NCBI RefSeq assembly: GCF_963678635.1
Contig: NC_087068.1
Location: 9,370,027-9,434,026 of the forward strand
Direction: 5' to 3'
Length of the DNA stretch: 64,000 nucleotides
DNA from: Symsagittifera roscoffensis
Lineage: Eukaryota > Xenacoelomorpha > Acoela > Convolutidae
Shown here: in pieces, positions 36,050 through 46,271 of the stretch
Layout: every line of letters starts with the position of its first letter
Position numbering within the stretch: the stretch's first letter is position 1
Translations under genes and position numbers: made by a program
Notes under the pieces: generated by a model
What the model was told of the DNA's origin: nothing
Seen by the model: only the letters and a program-made list of their open reading frames with translations
Databases searched by the model: none

Positions 36050-37167
36050 GAAGTTTAACATTCCATGAAATTCTTGGATTTTCTTTTTATTTGTGGGTGG
36101 TTGATGTTTCTGAATTGCATGTATTCGTGATTTTAATGGAGTTATAGTGTTTTTTTCAATAATGTGGCTAGGAAAATTTACGCGTGTTAGGAAAAAATAA
36201 AAACTGAAAAAGCTGCTGGTCCTATGGAGATTCCATAGAATAATCTGTTAAATTCGTAATGTTGATTTCCAATAACGAATTGTGTTAACCGTCGTGATTG
36301 TTCATCTAGTGGCATTTGATTGTATGCACTATTCATATCTGCGGTTGTGAAATATTTACCATTTATTTTTGTTAGAATTACTTGAATAGGTTCTATGGGC
36401 CAATTGCATTTAAATTCGTCAATTAGTGAATTGAGATATCAAGCATCTAGAACGATTTTTAGTGATTCTCCTTTAGCTAGGATGATAACTGGATTGATAA
36501 AGGTAATACCTTTTGGTTGTTCTTCTTTCTTTACTGGTGATATAATTTCATATTGTTCTAAAATGTCAAGTAGTCTGTTTACTTTATCTTGTAAGTGTAT
36601 TGGTACTTTACTTGCTCTTTGCTTTCTGAAAACTGCGTCAGGTTTTAAAGGTAAATATAGTGGTGAACTAATTTTTCCAACATCGAATTTTGATGTTGCA
36701 TAAACTGTTGGATATTTTAATAATAGTTCGGCAAATTTGTCGGATTCGTTTTGTGTTATTTGAGAATGTTGAAAATTAAACATTGTTAGAAATTTTTGTT
36801 GTTCTTCCGTATAATGTGATATTTTAATTGTTGGTTTAAAATATGGTGTTTTTGTGAAATAGTCGGTGTTTCTTTTTTTGTTGCTTATTATATTGTTTAT
36901 TGATAATTCTTCATCAAGAATTGTGGGTTGGCATAAATCTAATAATTGTAATATATTATTGACTCGATATGCTACTTCGTTTGTGGGTAAAGTTGTGGCA
37001 TTGGTTTCACAGTATCCCAAGAGTCCTAAGGGTAGTGTTATCTGGTATGGTGAATTGCTACACACGTGTAATGAAATAATTTTTGAGTTTGAATGTTTCA
37101 TGTATTTTATGGATGAAATTGTGATTCGAAAAAGTTTATGGATGGGTTTAAATTCAAGATCTGACAT
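36050..37167 (-). pseudogene. Ty3/gypsy reverse transcriptase, catalytic segment deleted
   Basis: Frame 36439-37167 carries the N-terminal RT region through KIVLDA, where a TGA interrupts. The same frame then continues past a KINGKYFTTADMNSAY-type block to GPAAF near 36210, and coding then switches frame straight into the connection region (IIEKNTITPLKSRI, about 36140). The stretch that should hold the YxDD catalytic motif is absent, so this copy cannot encode active RT. Confidence 0.82.
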
Positions 37168-37254
37168 AACGAGATGTTGTTTGTTTTGGTCTTTATCGTA
37201 CTGGTGAACTTGTTTGATTGAAAAGTTATATACATTTCCTGATAGTGATTTCAG

Positions 37255-37800
37255 TTATTTTGGTTCCTGGTTGTATATAGGATAAATTTTGGACAAAATT
37301 GTTGGTTGTTTGTTTAATCTTTGAAAGAATATTAAGGATGTATTTTTCATTCTTGTGTACTTATCTTTTATATGGAATTTGCTATTTAAAATGTTAATTG
37401 TGGGAATTTGCTTGGTTATAAATGGTATGCCAATGATATTGTGTTTTATATCTGTAATGTGGAATATTTGTTTAAATGGTTTGTTTAATATTTTGTTTTG
37501 TTCCATTGTTCTAGTGGGAACAAGGAAAAGTTGGATTTTTCCATAATTTATTAATGTTGAGCCTTGTGCTGTTGCTAATTTGCTGGCTGTTTTTATAGGT
37601 GTTAAGATTGGGTGTAGCGTTTCGATTTCATTCCAAGTAGTGATGTTAATAATATTCGATTCTGCTCCTGAGTCAATTAAAAAATCTATTTCAAGATCTG
37701 GTTGTTGAAATTCTTTACTTTTTGGGCTTTCTAAGAGAAATAGAATTGTCCAAACTTTTTTTCTTGGCTGTTCTTTTTGTATATCTTGGTAAATGTGGTT
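37255..37800 (-). pseudogene. Retroviral-type aspartic protease domain
   Basis: A minus frame open across this interval contains FLIDSGAESNII, with the DSG active-site triad at 37666-37674. A later IIGIPFI segment fits the domain's C-terminal part. Processes gag-pol in this family. Confidence 0.75.
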
Positions 37801-38051
37801 TGTACTTGAGCGTTGTATTTCGTCAATGATTACTGTGTTGATTTCATTTACGTTCTGTTCAACTGGTACATTGTTACTTATAGGTCTAGTTTAGTAGTCT
37901 TGAAGAAGTTCCAATTGATTTTCGTAAATGTGTGAAGTGAAGGGTTGTTCGAATACAATGGGTTCATAGTCGTTTTTGACTGTGATCATAATAACTGAGA
38001 TGGTATTATTTGTATCACTTTCGCTGTCTGTCGATTCACAATTAATGTGAT

Positions 38052-39123
38052 TTAATTGTAATTCGTTACTTTCTGTATTGTCGATACCAGGGGATCTGAA
38101 GTTGTTTCTTCAGTTGCTTGTACCTGATTAAGTTGTCGTTGATGTTTCGGTGTGTTACTTCTATATTGGTGTTGGGAATCGGGGGGTTGAGAATAATTTA
38201 GTTGTTGATTGTTATAATTAGGATTCCTATTTTGTGAATTGTTCCGTGATCTATTATAGTATTTGTTATTGGTTCGTTGATAACTAGATCTGTTGTATGA
38301 ATAGTTTCTTGATCTACGGTTTTGGTAACGTCGATTTCTATTGTTTGAATAACTTTTATTCCTATTATTTGCTATTTCTATTGTATGATGAATTTCGTGA
38401 TCTAACGTTTGAGTAGTGTCTATTCCTAGAATTTGAATGGGAATTGGTATTAGATGAAAATTACCTTCTGTTTGAATTTGAACGTGAATAGTTGTTTCTA
38501 TACTGATTATTTTGACTATTTGATCGACTATATCTACTTTGTGAGAAATTTCGCAAATTTCTTTGTTCTGGTGATCTACCTCTATAACTAGAGTTATAAG
38601 GTGATTGATTTCTCGAATAATTTGAATTATTTGGGATTGGTTTACCAGAGCTGTTATTACCATGTATATTTTTGTTTGATAAATTTTGATCTTTTTTGAT
38701 GTATTGATGGAATGATTTATTTGGTTCTTTGTACTTTTGTGGTTTGTTTTGGTTATCTTTTTGTTTTTGTCTACATTCGGCAATGCTGTGTCCGTATCTT
38801 CGTCAATAATTACACCATTTTTTGAAAGATGATTTACCTTTGAAGTTGGGTTTTTTCTCATATATGTTTAAAATTTCAGTAGTTTTTTCAGTTAGATCTA
38901 CATCTGAATCTTGTATGTTGCTTATGTGTGTAGTATTTGTTTCGATTCTATTAACGTATTGTAGTTTGAGATTCTCTGTTTCTTCAAGTTTCAGTGTGAT
39001 TTCTGCTTGTTCTAGTTTATCAACTAGTTTTCTAAAATTTAAATCTGGTTCTTGAATTGATGAGGGATGTGATGCTCTCTTTTTAGTAGCTAATTTTCTT
39101 AATTGAGGTGTTAGAGTCATCAT
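38052..39123 (-). pseudogene. Gag nucleocapsid region with zinc knuckle and basic tail
   Basis: Near 38780-38815 a CCHC zinc knuckle can be read (CNY, then a stop, then RRYGHSIAEC); the stop takes the second Cys position. Downstream an Arg/Asn/Tyr/Ser-rich stretch at about 38200-38380 resembles a nucleic-acid-binding tail. The large open frame 38052-38861 is partly out of register with the knuckle. Confidence 0.6.
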
Positions 39124-39185
39124 TTAAATTTCTGTCATTTTCGTGTTTTTATAATCATGAGTGTTAAGTGAATATGCTTTTCGAA

Positions 39186-39386
39186 CTAGTGTTTCGATTC
39201 TAACTGCCAATTGTTAATTGTTTCGTTTGGTAGTCTGCGAATTTCATTACATAAAACTCTCTGTTGTTGTTTATTTCTTTCAGAATCAAACATTTTTGAA
39301 AATTTTTGTGTAAATCTTTTCCAATCTGTTTTTATGTCTATTGGTAAAACTGAAAACCATTTCTGGGCTGCGCCATATGTATCCAA
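39186..39386 (-). pseudogene. Gag core fragment (retrotransposon gag domain)
   Basis: 66 codons with the pattern A..W...LP....W..F...F...F (AAQKWFSVLP, WKRFTQKFSKMF), typical of the Ty3/gypsy gag core. Frames up to 40690 are degraded; one Pro/Gln/Thr-rich piece is open at 39893-40408. Confidence 0.65.
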
Positions 39387-40689
39387 TTTTGATGGAGTGA
39401 TGTATTAATTGGTTCAGGTCCTATAGTTAATATTAAATTTGCTGTGATTGCATTTAAATAGTCTTCTACAGAATATTCAGGGTCTTTGTCTGTAAATACC
39501 GTCAATGATTTATTTGATGTTATTGATGATCAATCCATGAGGTATGGATTCATAGTCATCTGTAGTGATTCTGCGGCATTTGGCATTTGTGAAAAGTTTG
39601 TCAGTTGATTTTTTGTTATTTCATGTTGTTGTAAATCTTATGGTAGTGGTATTTCATTTTGCATTTGCGTTGATTGGTAATAATCTGTATTTGTTGGGTT
39701 TTGTGAGTAAAAATTATTATTTTGAGATGCGTGATTAGTTTTAGGTTGTCGCATATGTTGTTCTCGTGTATATGGTTCAAAAATATCTGATTGGTTTATG
39801 TGATAAGAGTGGAGTCTTTGGTTTTGAAAATTTTGTTGTTGGTTTTGGTCGTAAAAATTGTCATCATCTGATGAAAGATAATTTGGTATATATTAAGGTA
39901 GTTTTTGTTTATTTTGGTATGGCTGCTTACTGTTTTTATTCTGTTGAAAAAATGGGTAATTTCCACTTGGGTCTTTTGGAATTCGTGGGTTATCATTAAA
40001 ATTTACTAAGTTTGACGTTGGTTGTTGGAATTTTTGTCGTTGTGAAAATAAATGATTTTGCGGGTTTGTTTGAGAAGGTTTAGATGTTTGTGATTTATTT
40101 ACGTAGTTATAATTGTGTTCTGCAAAATTACTTCTTGTGAATGATCTTTGTTTTTGTGTTGGTTTTGTCATTGGTCTAAATGTTTGGTAATCCATATGTG
40201 AATATTTTGGAGCAACCGAGGGTTTAACCGTAGATTGCAATGTTACTTGTGGTAATATTGAAGTTTTAGGTTTTGGCGTTGTAAGGTTTGGATGTATTGG
40301 TGAAATACTTTGCTGTGTAGTTGTTACAATTGTTCCAACTATTTCTTCATTTACAGAATGTGATGGTGTTTGAATATCCTGTTGTGTAAGATTTCTAGTT
40401 CCAGTCAAATTTTCCTGTTGGACAAGAGTTGAATTTAAGCTATTATTTTGTCTTCTATCGGGTAAAAATGAATTATAGTTTAAAGGTGTTGCATCTTTTC
40501 TAAGTGGAAATACGTTTACAGAGTCTTTATGAATAGAAATTGTACTGATTGCTTGACTTGAGATGTCTATTGGAATGTTCAGGAATAATGGATGAGACCA
40601 ATCAGGGTCCCAAATATAATCTGATTGTTCGGCAATGACAGTGTCATCATTTGTACTTTGAGGTCTAAAATTTTTTCTTGCTTGTGCAA

Positions 40690-40995
40690 TTAACTCAATA
40701 CGTCTTTTTTGATAACATGTTTGCCAAGAAATTTACCTGCTGTACTGAGTTCTATGGTGCAAATTCCATATTGTTGTGTTAAGTTACATATTCCTTTTTT
40801 ATAATGATCGACAATTTGTCTTTTGATTTTTACTTCTGGGAACTCTGCTTTACATGGGCTAATTCCTTGTTCGAATAAATTTGCGATTAGGTTATGGCAA
40901 AATTGTATTTCTCCTCTATCTTCAGTGAGTGAATTGATGAGAAATGGGAAAACAGAGTTTTCGTCTGGACTTTCGTAACTTGGGCTTTGGCTCAT
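40690..40995 (-). pseudogene. Gag N-terminal region fragment
   Basis: 101 codons starting at ATG 40995, acidic then mixed helical. No domain recognised; assigned to gag by position upstream of the gag core. Confidence 0.45.
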
Positions 40996-41290
40996 TTTTT
41001 CGTTTTATGACTGTCAGTGCGTAATGTTCAATGTGTCTGATTGGTTGGTTCCAACTGTATAAACGTACTGGTTTATTTTTGTATATCTTTTTTATTCTTC
41101 TTTTTCCTTGTTTTGATGAATGTGGTGTGGCTTCTGAATCGGAAAAATATAATTGGTCGTGAACTGGGTAGTTTTTATTTACTGTTTCTTTTAGTTTGCA
41201 AAGTGCATCTAAATTGCTGAGTTCTGATTCAGAGACTGCGTTTCTACGCTTTGAAAATCTCTTTCGTGTGATTTGTCTTTGATTACTTTA
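40921..41290 (-). other. Leader open frame overlapping the gag start
   Basis: About 123 stop-free codons without an ATG, in a frame different from the gag start it overlaps. It has two Lys/Arg-rich clusters (KRFSKRR and KQGKRRIKK) like nuclear-localisation or RNA-binding patches. Could be the true gag N-terminus reached by frameshift, or a separate leader peptide. Confidence 0.35.
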
Positions 41291-42709
41291 AATTTTTCTT
41301 TTTATTGTTTGTTGTTTTGTTCTAATATATCCGATTGTTTGTTTGTGCGGTGTAATTAAAAGATCGTATGCTTCGTTATTTGTTTCACAACTGTGTAGTA
41401 CGATTGTTTGTTTATTTCCTAAATTGTTCAGTGACATAAGGTTTAGGATGAAGGGTGCAAGGTTGTTGTTAGTGAATTTAATATCCTAGACTGTTGGTCC
41501 TTACGATTTTTTGGTTAGCCTAACTTGGGTCTTTTATTCAGGGTTGAAGAGAAAATTATATATCGATTCCGAAGAATGATTGTTATTTTCTCGTGGCTAT
41601 TCTAAGTTAAGGTGTTAACTTACTTAATCTTACTTAGGGGTAGTGATTGTGTTCAAGGGTTGGAGAATAGTAAATGGATCCACAAGGTTCAGGTATAATT
41701 AGATCACAGGTAGTTCGTTAGGTACTGTTTTAATACTTACTAAGATTTCAGATTTAGCCTGGGTCAGGTAAAAGGGGGGATTAAGTAAAGGATGAATAAC
41801 CGAAGTTCTTCACTGCTTAGCCTAATTTGAATGGTTAGAGTGATTGAAAAATTTCTATTCGTCCTGACTGTTTGAAAGGTTTGGGTAGTGAATCGACGTT
41901 TGAGGTCGTAAGACACTTTATTTATTGGGTTGGGTAGAACAAAACAGGATAGGCCTTGATGATCAGGATATAAATTTTTATGGTACAAAATGGATTGAAT
42001 TTAATTATTTAATGGAGATCCAAGGAAAGCCTTGATGATCTAATTTAAGATTGAACAAGTTGAAGTTAAATAGGGGTAAAAATTTGGATAAGCCTTTAAA
42101 GATCATTTAAATTTAATTGATAGAAAGGTTTAGTGTTATATGATGTTAGTGGTTAAATGATTGCTGTTATGTTTAGGTGATGAAGCTGGGGATACCAGGA
42201 TGATTTATAAATACTAATAATTTATGATCATGTTATTAATTTTTATTTTTTATTTTCAATAAATATATTTTTCAGATATCTTTTTGAATTTTACTGCAGT
42301 TTTGAAGGAAACAATTTGAGGTATTTTTATAAATCGTTATTGTACAATAGTAAATTTAGTTTAGCGCCTGACATAATCATTGAAGATTTTTCCTCAAGGT
42401 TTCTATGTTTGCAAATGAAAATCTAAATTCATTGCTAGTAAAACTCTAAATATAAAAGTTTGTGTTGGCTTTTGCCGTACGACCATGAAACTTAATGGTA
42501 AGTTTCTTTGTAGTCGTAGATCGTCTCTCGTCCGAGGTCTTCTTCCAATACCGGGTAGTTCTCGTATTGTACGGAATAGCGGCTCTGATCTATTGAGTCG
42601 TAGAGATATTTCAATTAAGTTATTGACATATAACATTTTGAAAATGTTTTTGTCTATTTCTAATGTATCTGTTAGTTCAAAGCTAATTTGTTTTTTAAGG
42701 TCTTGTTCG
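41291..42709 (-). other. Untranslated leader of the retroelement
   Basis: About 1.4 kb between the primer-binding site and the first gag-like frame. No conserved coding seen; packaging or translation signals may lie here but none was recognised. Confidence 0.4.
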
Positions 42710-42727
42710 AGACTTATGGTCGCACCA
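42710..42727 (-). promoter_or_regulatory. Candidate primer-binding site
   Basis: Two nt inside the 5' LTR the minus strand reads TGGTGCGACCATAAGTCT, complementary to a tRNA 3' end (...GGTCGCACCA). On the plus strand TTCGAGAC continues into a T-arm-like sequence. The tRNA isoacceptor was not determined. Confidence 0.6.
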
Positions 42728-42729
42728 GA

Positions 42730-43123
42730 TGAGTTAGGTTCGAGGTGTAACTCATAGAGTAATGTTTTGGCCGGATACGCTATCTAATTTTTGGCCGGAT
42801 AGATTCGTGCAACTTCTTAGTCTAATACCGATCCTAGTCTTACTCTTATATCTACTAGTCTCAGGGTGTTTAATTAGTCTCTGCTAGGCTCAATAGATCT
42901 AGAGTATACTGGCTTATTGCGATTGCTAAAGGTCTCTTGGAGAGGTAACTAATTTCTAAGTTAAATTCAAATCTCTCTGGTGCTGAAATTACAAGTAATT
43001 TCAGCACTTACAAATAAGTGGGTTGTTAGTTAGATGGATCATGATTGGTTAATATTAAATATTTTATAGAGATAAAATATCTAATTTATAACCAATAATA
43101 AATATAGTTTATATCTGGTTCCA
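42730..43123 (-). repeat. 5' LTR of the Ty3/gypsy element
   Basis: TG...CA ends; aligned with 25185-25590, with scattered substitutions and several small indels. A TATAAA-like AGATATAAAC lies near its start. Hairpin at 42980-43007. Confidence 0.93.
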
Positions 43124-43826
43124 AATTACAACTGCAAAACAATTTTTTTTCTGTCTTCGGGCGCCCGAAAACATGCAACTGTAGCCTAATGGCGTCCTCC
43201 CAATCTATGAAAAATCTATTATTGTATACGAGTACATAAAAATCTTGTGATTATAATGGTAACATTTGGTTGGAAACAATTTACAATGATTATTATTATA
43301 CTAATACTGCTGCGTCATCGTTCAACACTTTAGCCGACCTAAAGGCGTTGATATCGATGAAAAAAACATAAAACACCATCGAGTGGAATAGTACGGAGTG
43401 GATTAAATACTAACAGAAACTGAGTAGATTTCGAAAAATACTGTTTAACGGGAAAAACACATGGGCTGATAGACTATTTATAAATAGGTGAATTATTGCG
43501 TGCATAAGCAGTTCCCATAAATTGTGTGGACTTTGAAATGGTTCTTTCAGCATGAAAAACATTCAATAACTTCTGGTTGAACATCTATCGAAGTCTTAGA
43601 TATGAAAATTTTGATAAAATTAAGAAAACGCAATAAAATTGTGATAAAGGTTTTTAAAACGCTGTCTACAATTCTAAATTGGGTGGACTGGGATAGGTTT
43701 TCGAACTCATTGAAGAGCTTCAACTGGATTCTGCCAGACCAACACCAATCACAGGGGGTGTTCTTGAAAAAATTTGATATGTAGATATAGATTAGGCACT
43801 ATTTCAAACAGCCAATATTGTGAAGC
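43124..43826. other. Intergenic stretch without recognisable features
   Basis: No gene or repeat copy recognised; the 60-codon frame at 43602-43784 has no domain. Confidence 0.4.
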
Positions 43827-44338
43827 AGGGGCGGAACTAGAAAATTTTCGGGGAAGGGAATATTTTCTAAAGTTTTGTCGTTCTTTTTTTCAAAATTAGA
43901 AACCAAAAAGACTCGCCGAGCTCTCCAAAAACACAAAAATACTCTATTTCTGTAGCGGATTTAGGGTGGGCGGACGCCCCCTTCTCAGGGATTCGACCCC
44001 CTGCCGACATAAAGGGTCCCCTCTTTGTACTATCTGATATTTGACTGACTGACATTGAAGTTTTTCTAAAGGTGCTTTTGGCGCCAATCTATACTAATTT
44101 TGAGGAGGGAACGCGCGCCGAAAAAAAAACGCAAAGTTTCGGTCGAAGTATTCTAAAAACTGCCTAAAAACCCTTATTTGGCCTTTTTTTTAAAAAAATT
44201 TGGTCATTTTAGGGTCTTTATAGTAATTTGGGCAAGCTCTGAAAATCAATTTGTTCGACCTAAAAAAAGTCGACAAAATTTTCAAAAATTTTTTGAAAAT
44301 CCGCTTCACCCTCGAGAAACTCCTAGATCCGCGCCTGC
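43827..44338. mobile_element. hAT-like non-autonomous element (complex or nested)
   Basis: Ends CAGGGGCGGAACTAG and CTAGATCCGCGCCTG are inverted, in the style of hAT MITEs. A second internal end (gtagcggatttagggtggg, about 43951) implies nesting or inverted duplication. No coding capacity. Confidence 0.65.
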
Positions 44339-44567
44339 CCTATTTTCAAAAAAAAAATCTGCGCCGGATGCAAATACTTAAACAAATTTGCTTCTATGCC
44401 AGGGCAAAATCCTGAAAAGTTTGACTGTCTTACAAGGTCGATGGTGTAGTGTTCATTTCAAAAATGGATAAATTTTTTGAAAAACGAAAAGTTTTTATTT
44501 GGAGATTTTTTTATCACCCCACACGCTGCGTAAAAGCTTACGTGATTTACTTTGCATAAAGAACGAA

Positions 44568-45068
44568 ACTGCTCGTATCAAGCCAAAGCCTTGAAGGTTC
44601 CGACAGCCTTTTAGGATCTATGGAGCAGTAATAACGTGAAAAAAATCAATTGTAATCAGGCAAAACGATTTTTTTTAATTGAAATTTTTTGTGGAAAACA
44701 TCTTACCACGCGCCATATAAAGTACAAAGTGAAAGATTTCTTTCCTAATATCAAATCAATTATGGCAAATAAGCTTCCTTCAACCAATTTGGAACAATTT
44801 TCAAGTCTGATTAAGTGTCCGCTAATACGTTAATAGCGCGAAATATCGCGTATTAATTGTCTCAAATTGGCCAAAATGGCAATATTTAAACACCCCATAA
44901 CTGTACAATAAATGATCACTGGTAAAAAAAAATTAATTTTGAGCTCAGGACAAAAATACCATTCGGATGATAAAAAAAAGTCTGTCAAAAGTGGCTAGCT
45001 AAAAAATCGAAATTTGTCTGAAGAAAAATACCACCTCGAGCACAAATATTCCGTCACTTTATTCGAGA
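44568..45068 (-). mobile_element. Helentron-like element, copy 7 (5' end degraded)
   Basis: Reverse-strand copy: starts with the inverted tail (actgctcgtatca) and runs to 'attccgtcactttattcgagaa', where the 5' terminal block is lost. Confidence 0.65.
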
Positions 45069-45104
45069 AGAATCCTATATACACCAAATAGCGTGCATCA
45101 ATTC

Positions 45105-45325
45105 AACTTCGGAACGATTTCTAGAATGGATTTAATATTCACTTTTAACTTAAAAGCACGAAATATATCGCGCGTTATTTTTCCACAATGGGCCGAATTG
45201 GCAATTTTTGAACGCCATAACTTTATGAGATATGATCACAAGTGGAAATATTATTTTAAATTTGAACAAACGATAAAAAGACTTTTTTGAATAGTAGAAA
45301 GAAAATCTCGTAAAAAATTGCTAGT
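45105..45325 (-). mobile_element. Helentron-like element, copy 8 (internal fragment)
   Basis: Inner block of the family on the reverse strand (cggaacgatttctag, atatatcgcgcgttat, ttgctagttaaaa); both ends are missing. Confidence 0.5.
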
Positions 45326-45775
45326 TAAAACATTACGAGGCCAAACTGTGCATTCTGTGCATTGTAAATGGATTCCGCAACAGGCCAAAATCAGATTTGT
45401 TGCGGAAACCGCAACATTTCTATTTTTCTTTGATGTTCTTTGCTGTTTTGGATTCCACAAACAATTACCTAAAATACTATGACGCTCAAAATTGCTCCAA
45501 AACTAGGCGAATTTGCGGAATCCACAACCGTATCTGCGGAATCCAGAACAGTTTGTGGAATCCACAAACGAATAATAAGACATGTGTTTAGTTACATTGA
45601 GCTGTTGCGGAATCCGCAACTGTAAGCGGAACCCACAAATTGTAAGTGCAGTCCGCAAATTGTAAGTGGGATCTGCATTTGTTTGCGGATTCCACTTATC
45701 TTTGCGAATTCCACTTACATTTTGCGGATTCCGTTTACATTTTGCGGAATCCACTTACAGTCCACTTTTCTCTAA
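45326..45775. repeat. Dispersed repeat rich in 'gcggaatccac' motifs
   Basis: The motif tgcggaatccac and its inverse (gtggattccgca) recur roughly every 20-30 bp, giving many potential hairpins. The first 210 bp match 63798-64000. Confidence 0.7.
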
Positions 45776-46271
45776 CTTTTTTTGGAAAATCGGAACAATG
45801 TTTGGGTCAAAATCCCGATTATGGGCCTGAGGCGCCTTTCGAAAAACTTAAGTGACTGACGGCCAGAAATGGATGTCCTAAATTAGTACTAAAGTGATCT
45901 TTTTGGTTGGTGGCGAGGGGTCGATTGCTTGAGGGGGTGATTTCTTGACCAGTGCAGAATTTTTTTTCTCAAAATTGCCCTAGAAAAAAATGATAGCAAG
46001 TTTTTTGAGCTAAGGTTGTTTATTTTTTTTTCATTTGCACACCATATTAAGCTGTTAAAATCTATTTAATCTCATTAAATTTAACATGCATAAAATAAAA
46101 CTCATATACGGTATGGTATAATCAAAAGATAATAGTTGAAAGAGCTTCTACGGTTTAAAAGCACACGGTCACAGAAAATTGTAAAACTATACAAAACATA
46201 AGTCTATAGAGTTTGCATACTACATCGCTTAAAGTTTGAGGCAAACGAGCCGAAAAAACTGAGCAGCCGAA

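Larger units (their letters stand above)
25185..43123 (-). mobile_element. 17.9-kb decayed Ty3/gypsy LTR retroelement with env-like region
   Basis: Bounded by LTRs of 406 bp (25185-25590) and 394 bp (42730-43123) that begin TG and end CA on the minus strand. The outer flanks both read AATT (25181-25184, 43124-43127), a 4-bp target duplication. Order on the minus strand: LTR, primer-binding site, leader frame, gag, protease, RT, RNase H, integrase, transmembrane/proline-rich frame, env-like frame, extra frames, polypurine tract, LTR. Frames are broken by stops, frameshifts and a deletion in RT, and the LTRs differ by substitutions and indels, so the insertion is old and inactive. The size is well above the usual 5-9 kb because about 8 kb follows integrase. 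Confidence 0.92.

Noticed and set aside
38790-38810. TGA reassignment (alternative genetic code) suggested by TGA at expected Cys and Arg positions in the retroelement
   Set aside because: The host genes use TGA as a normal stop (4940-4942, 58287-58289), and the element also has TAA/TAG breaks and frameshifts, so ordinary decay explains it.
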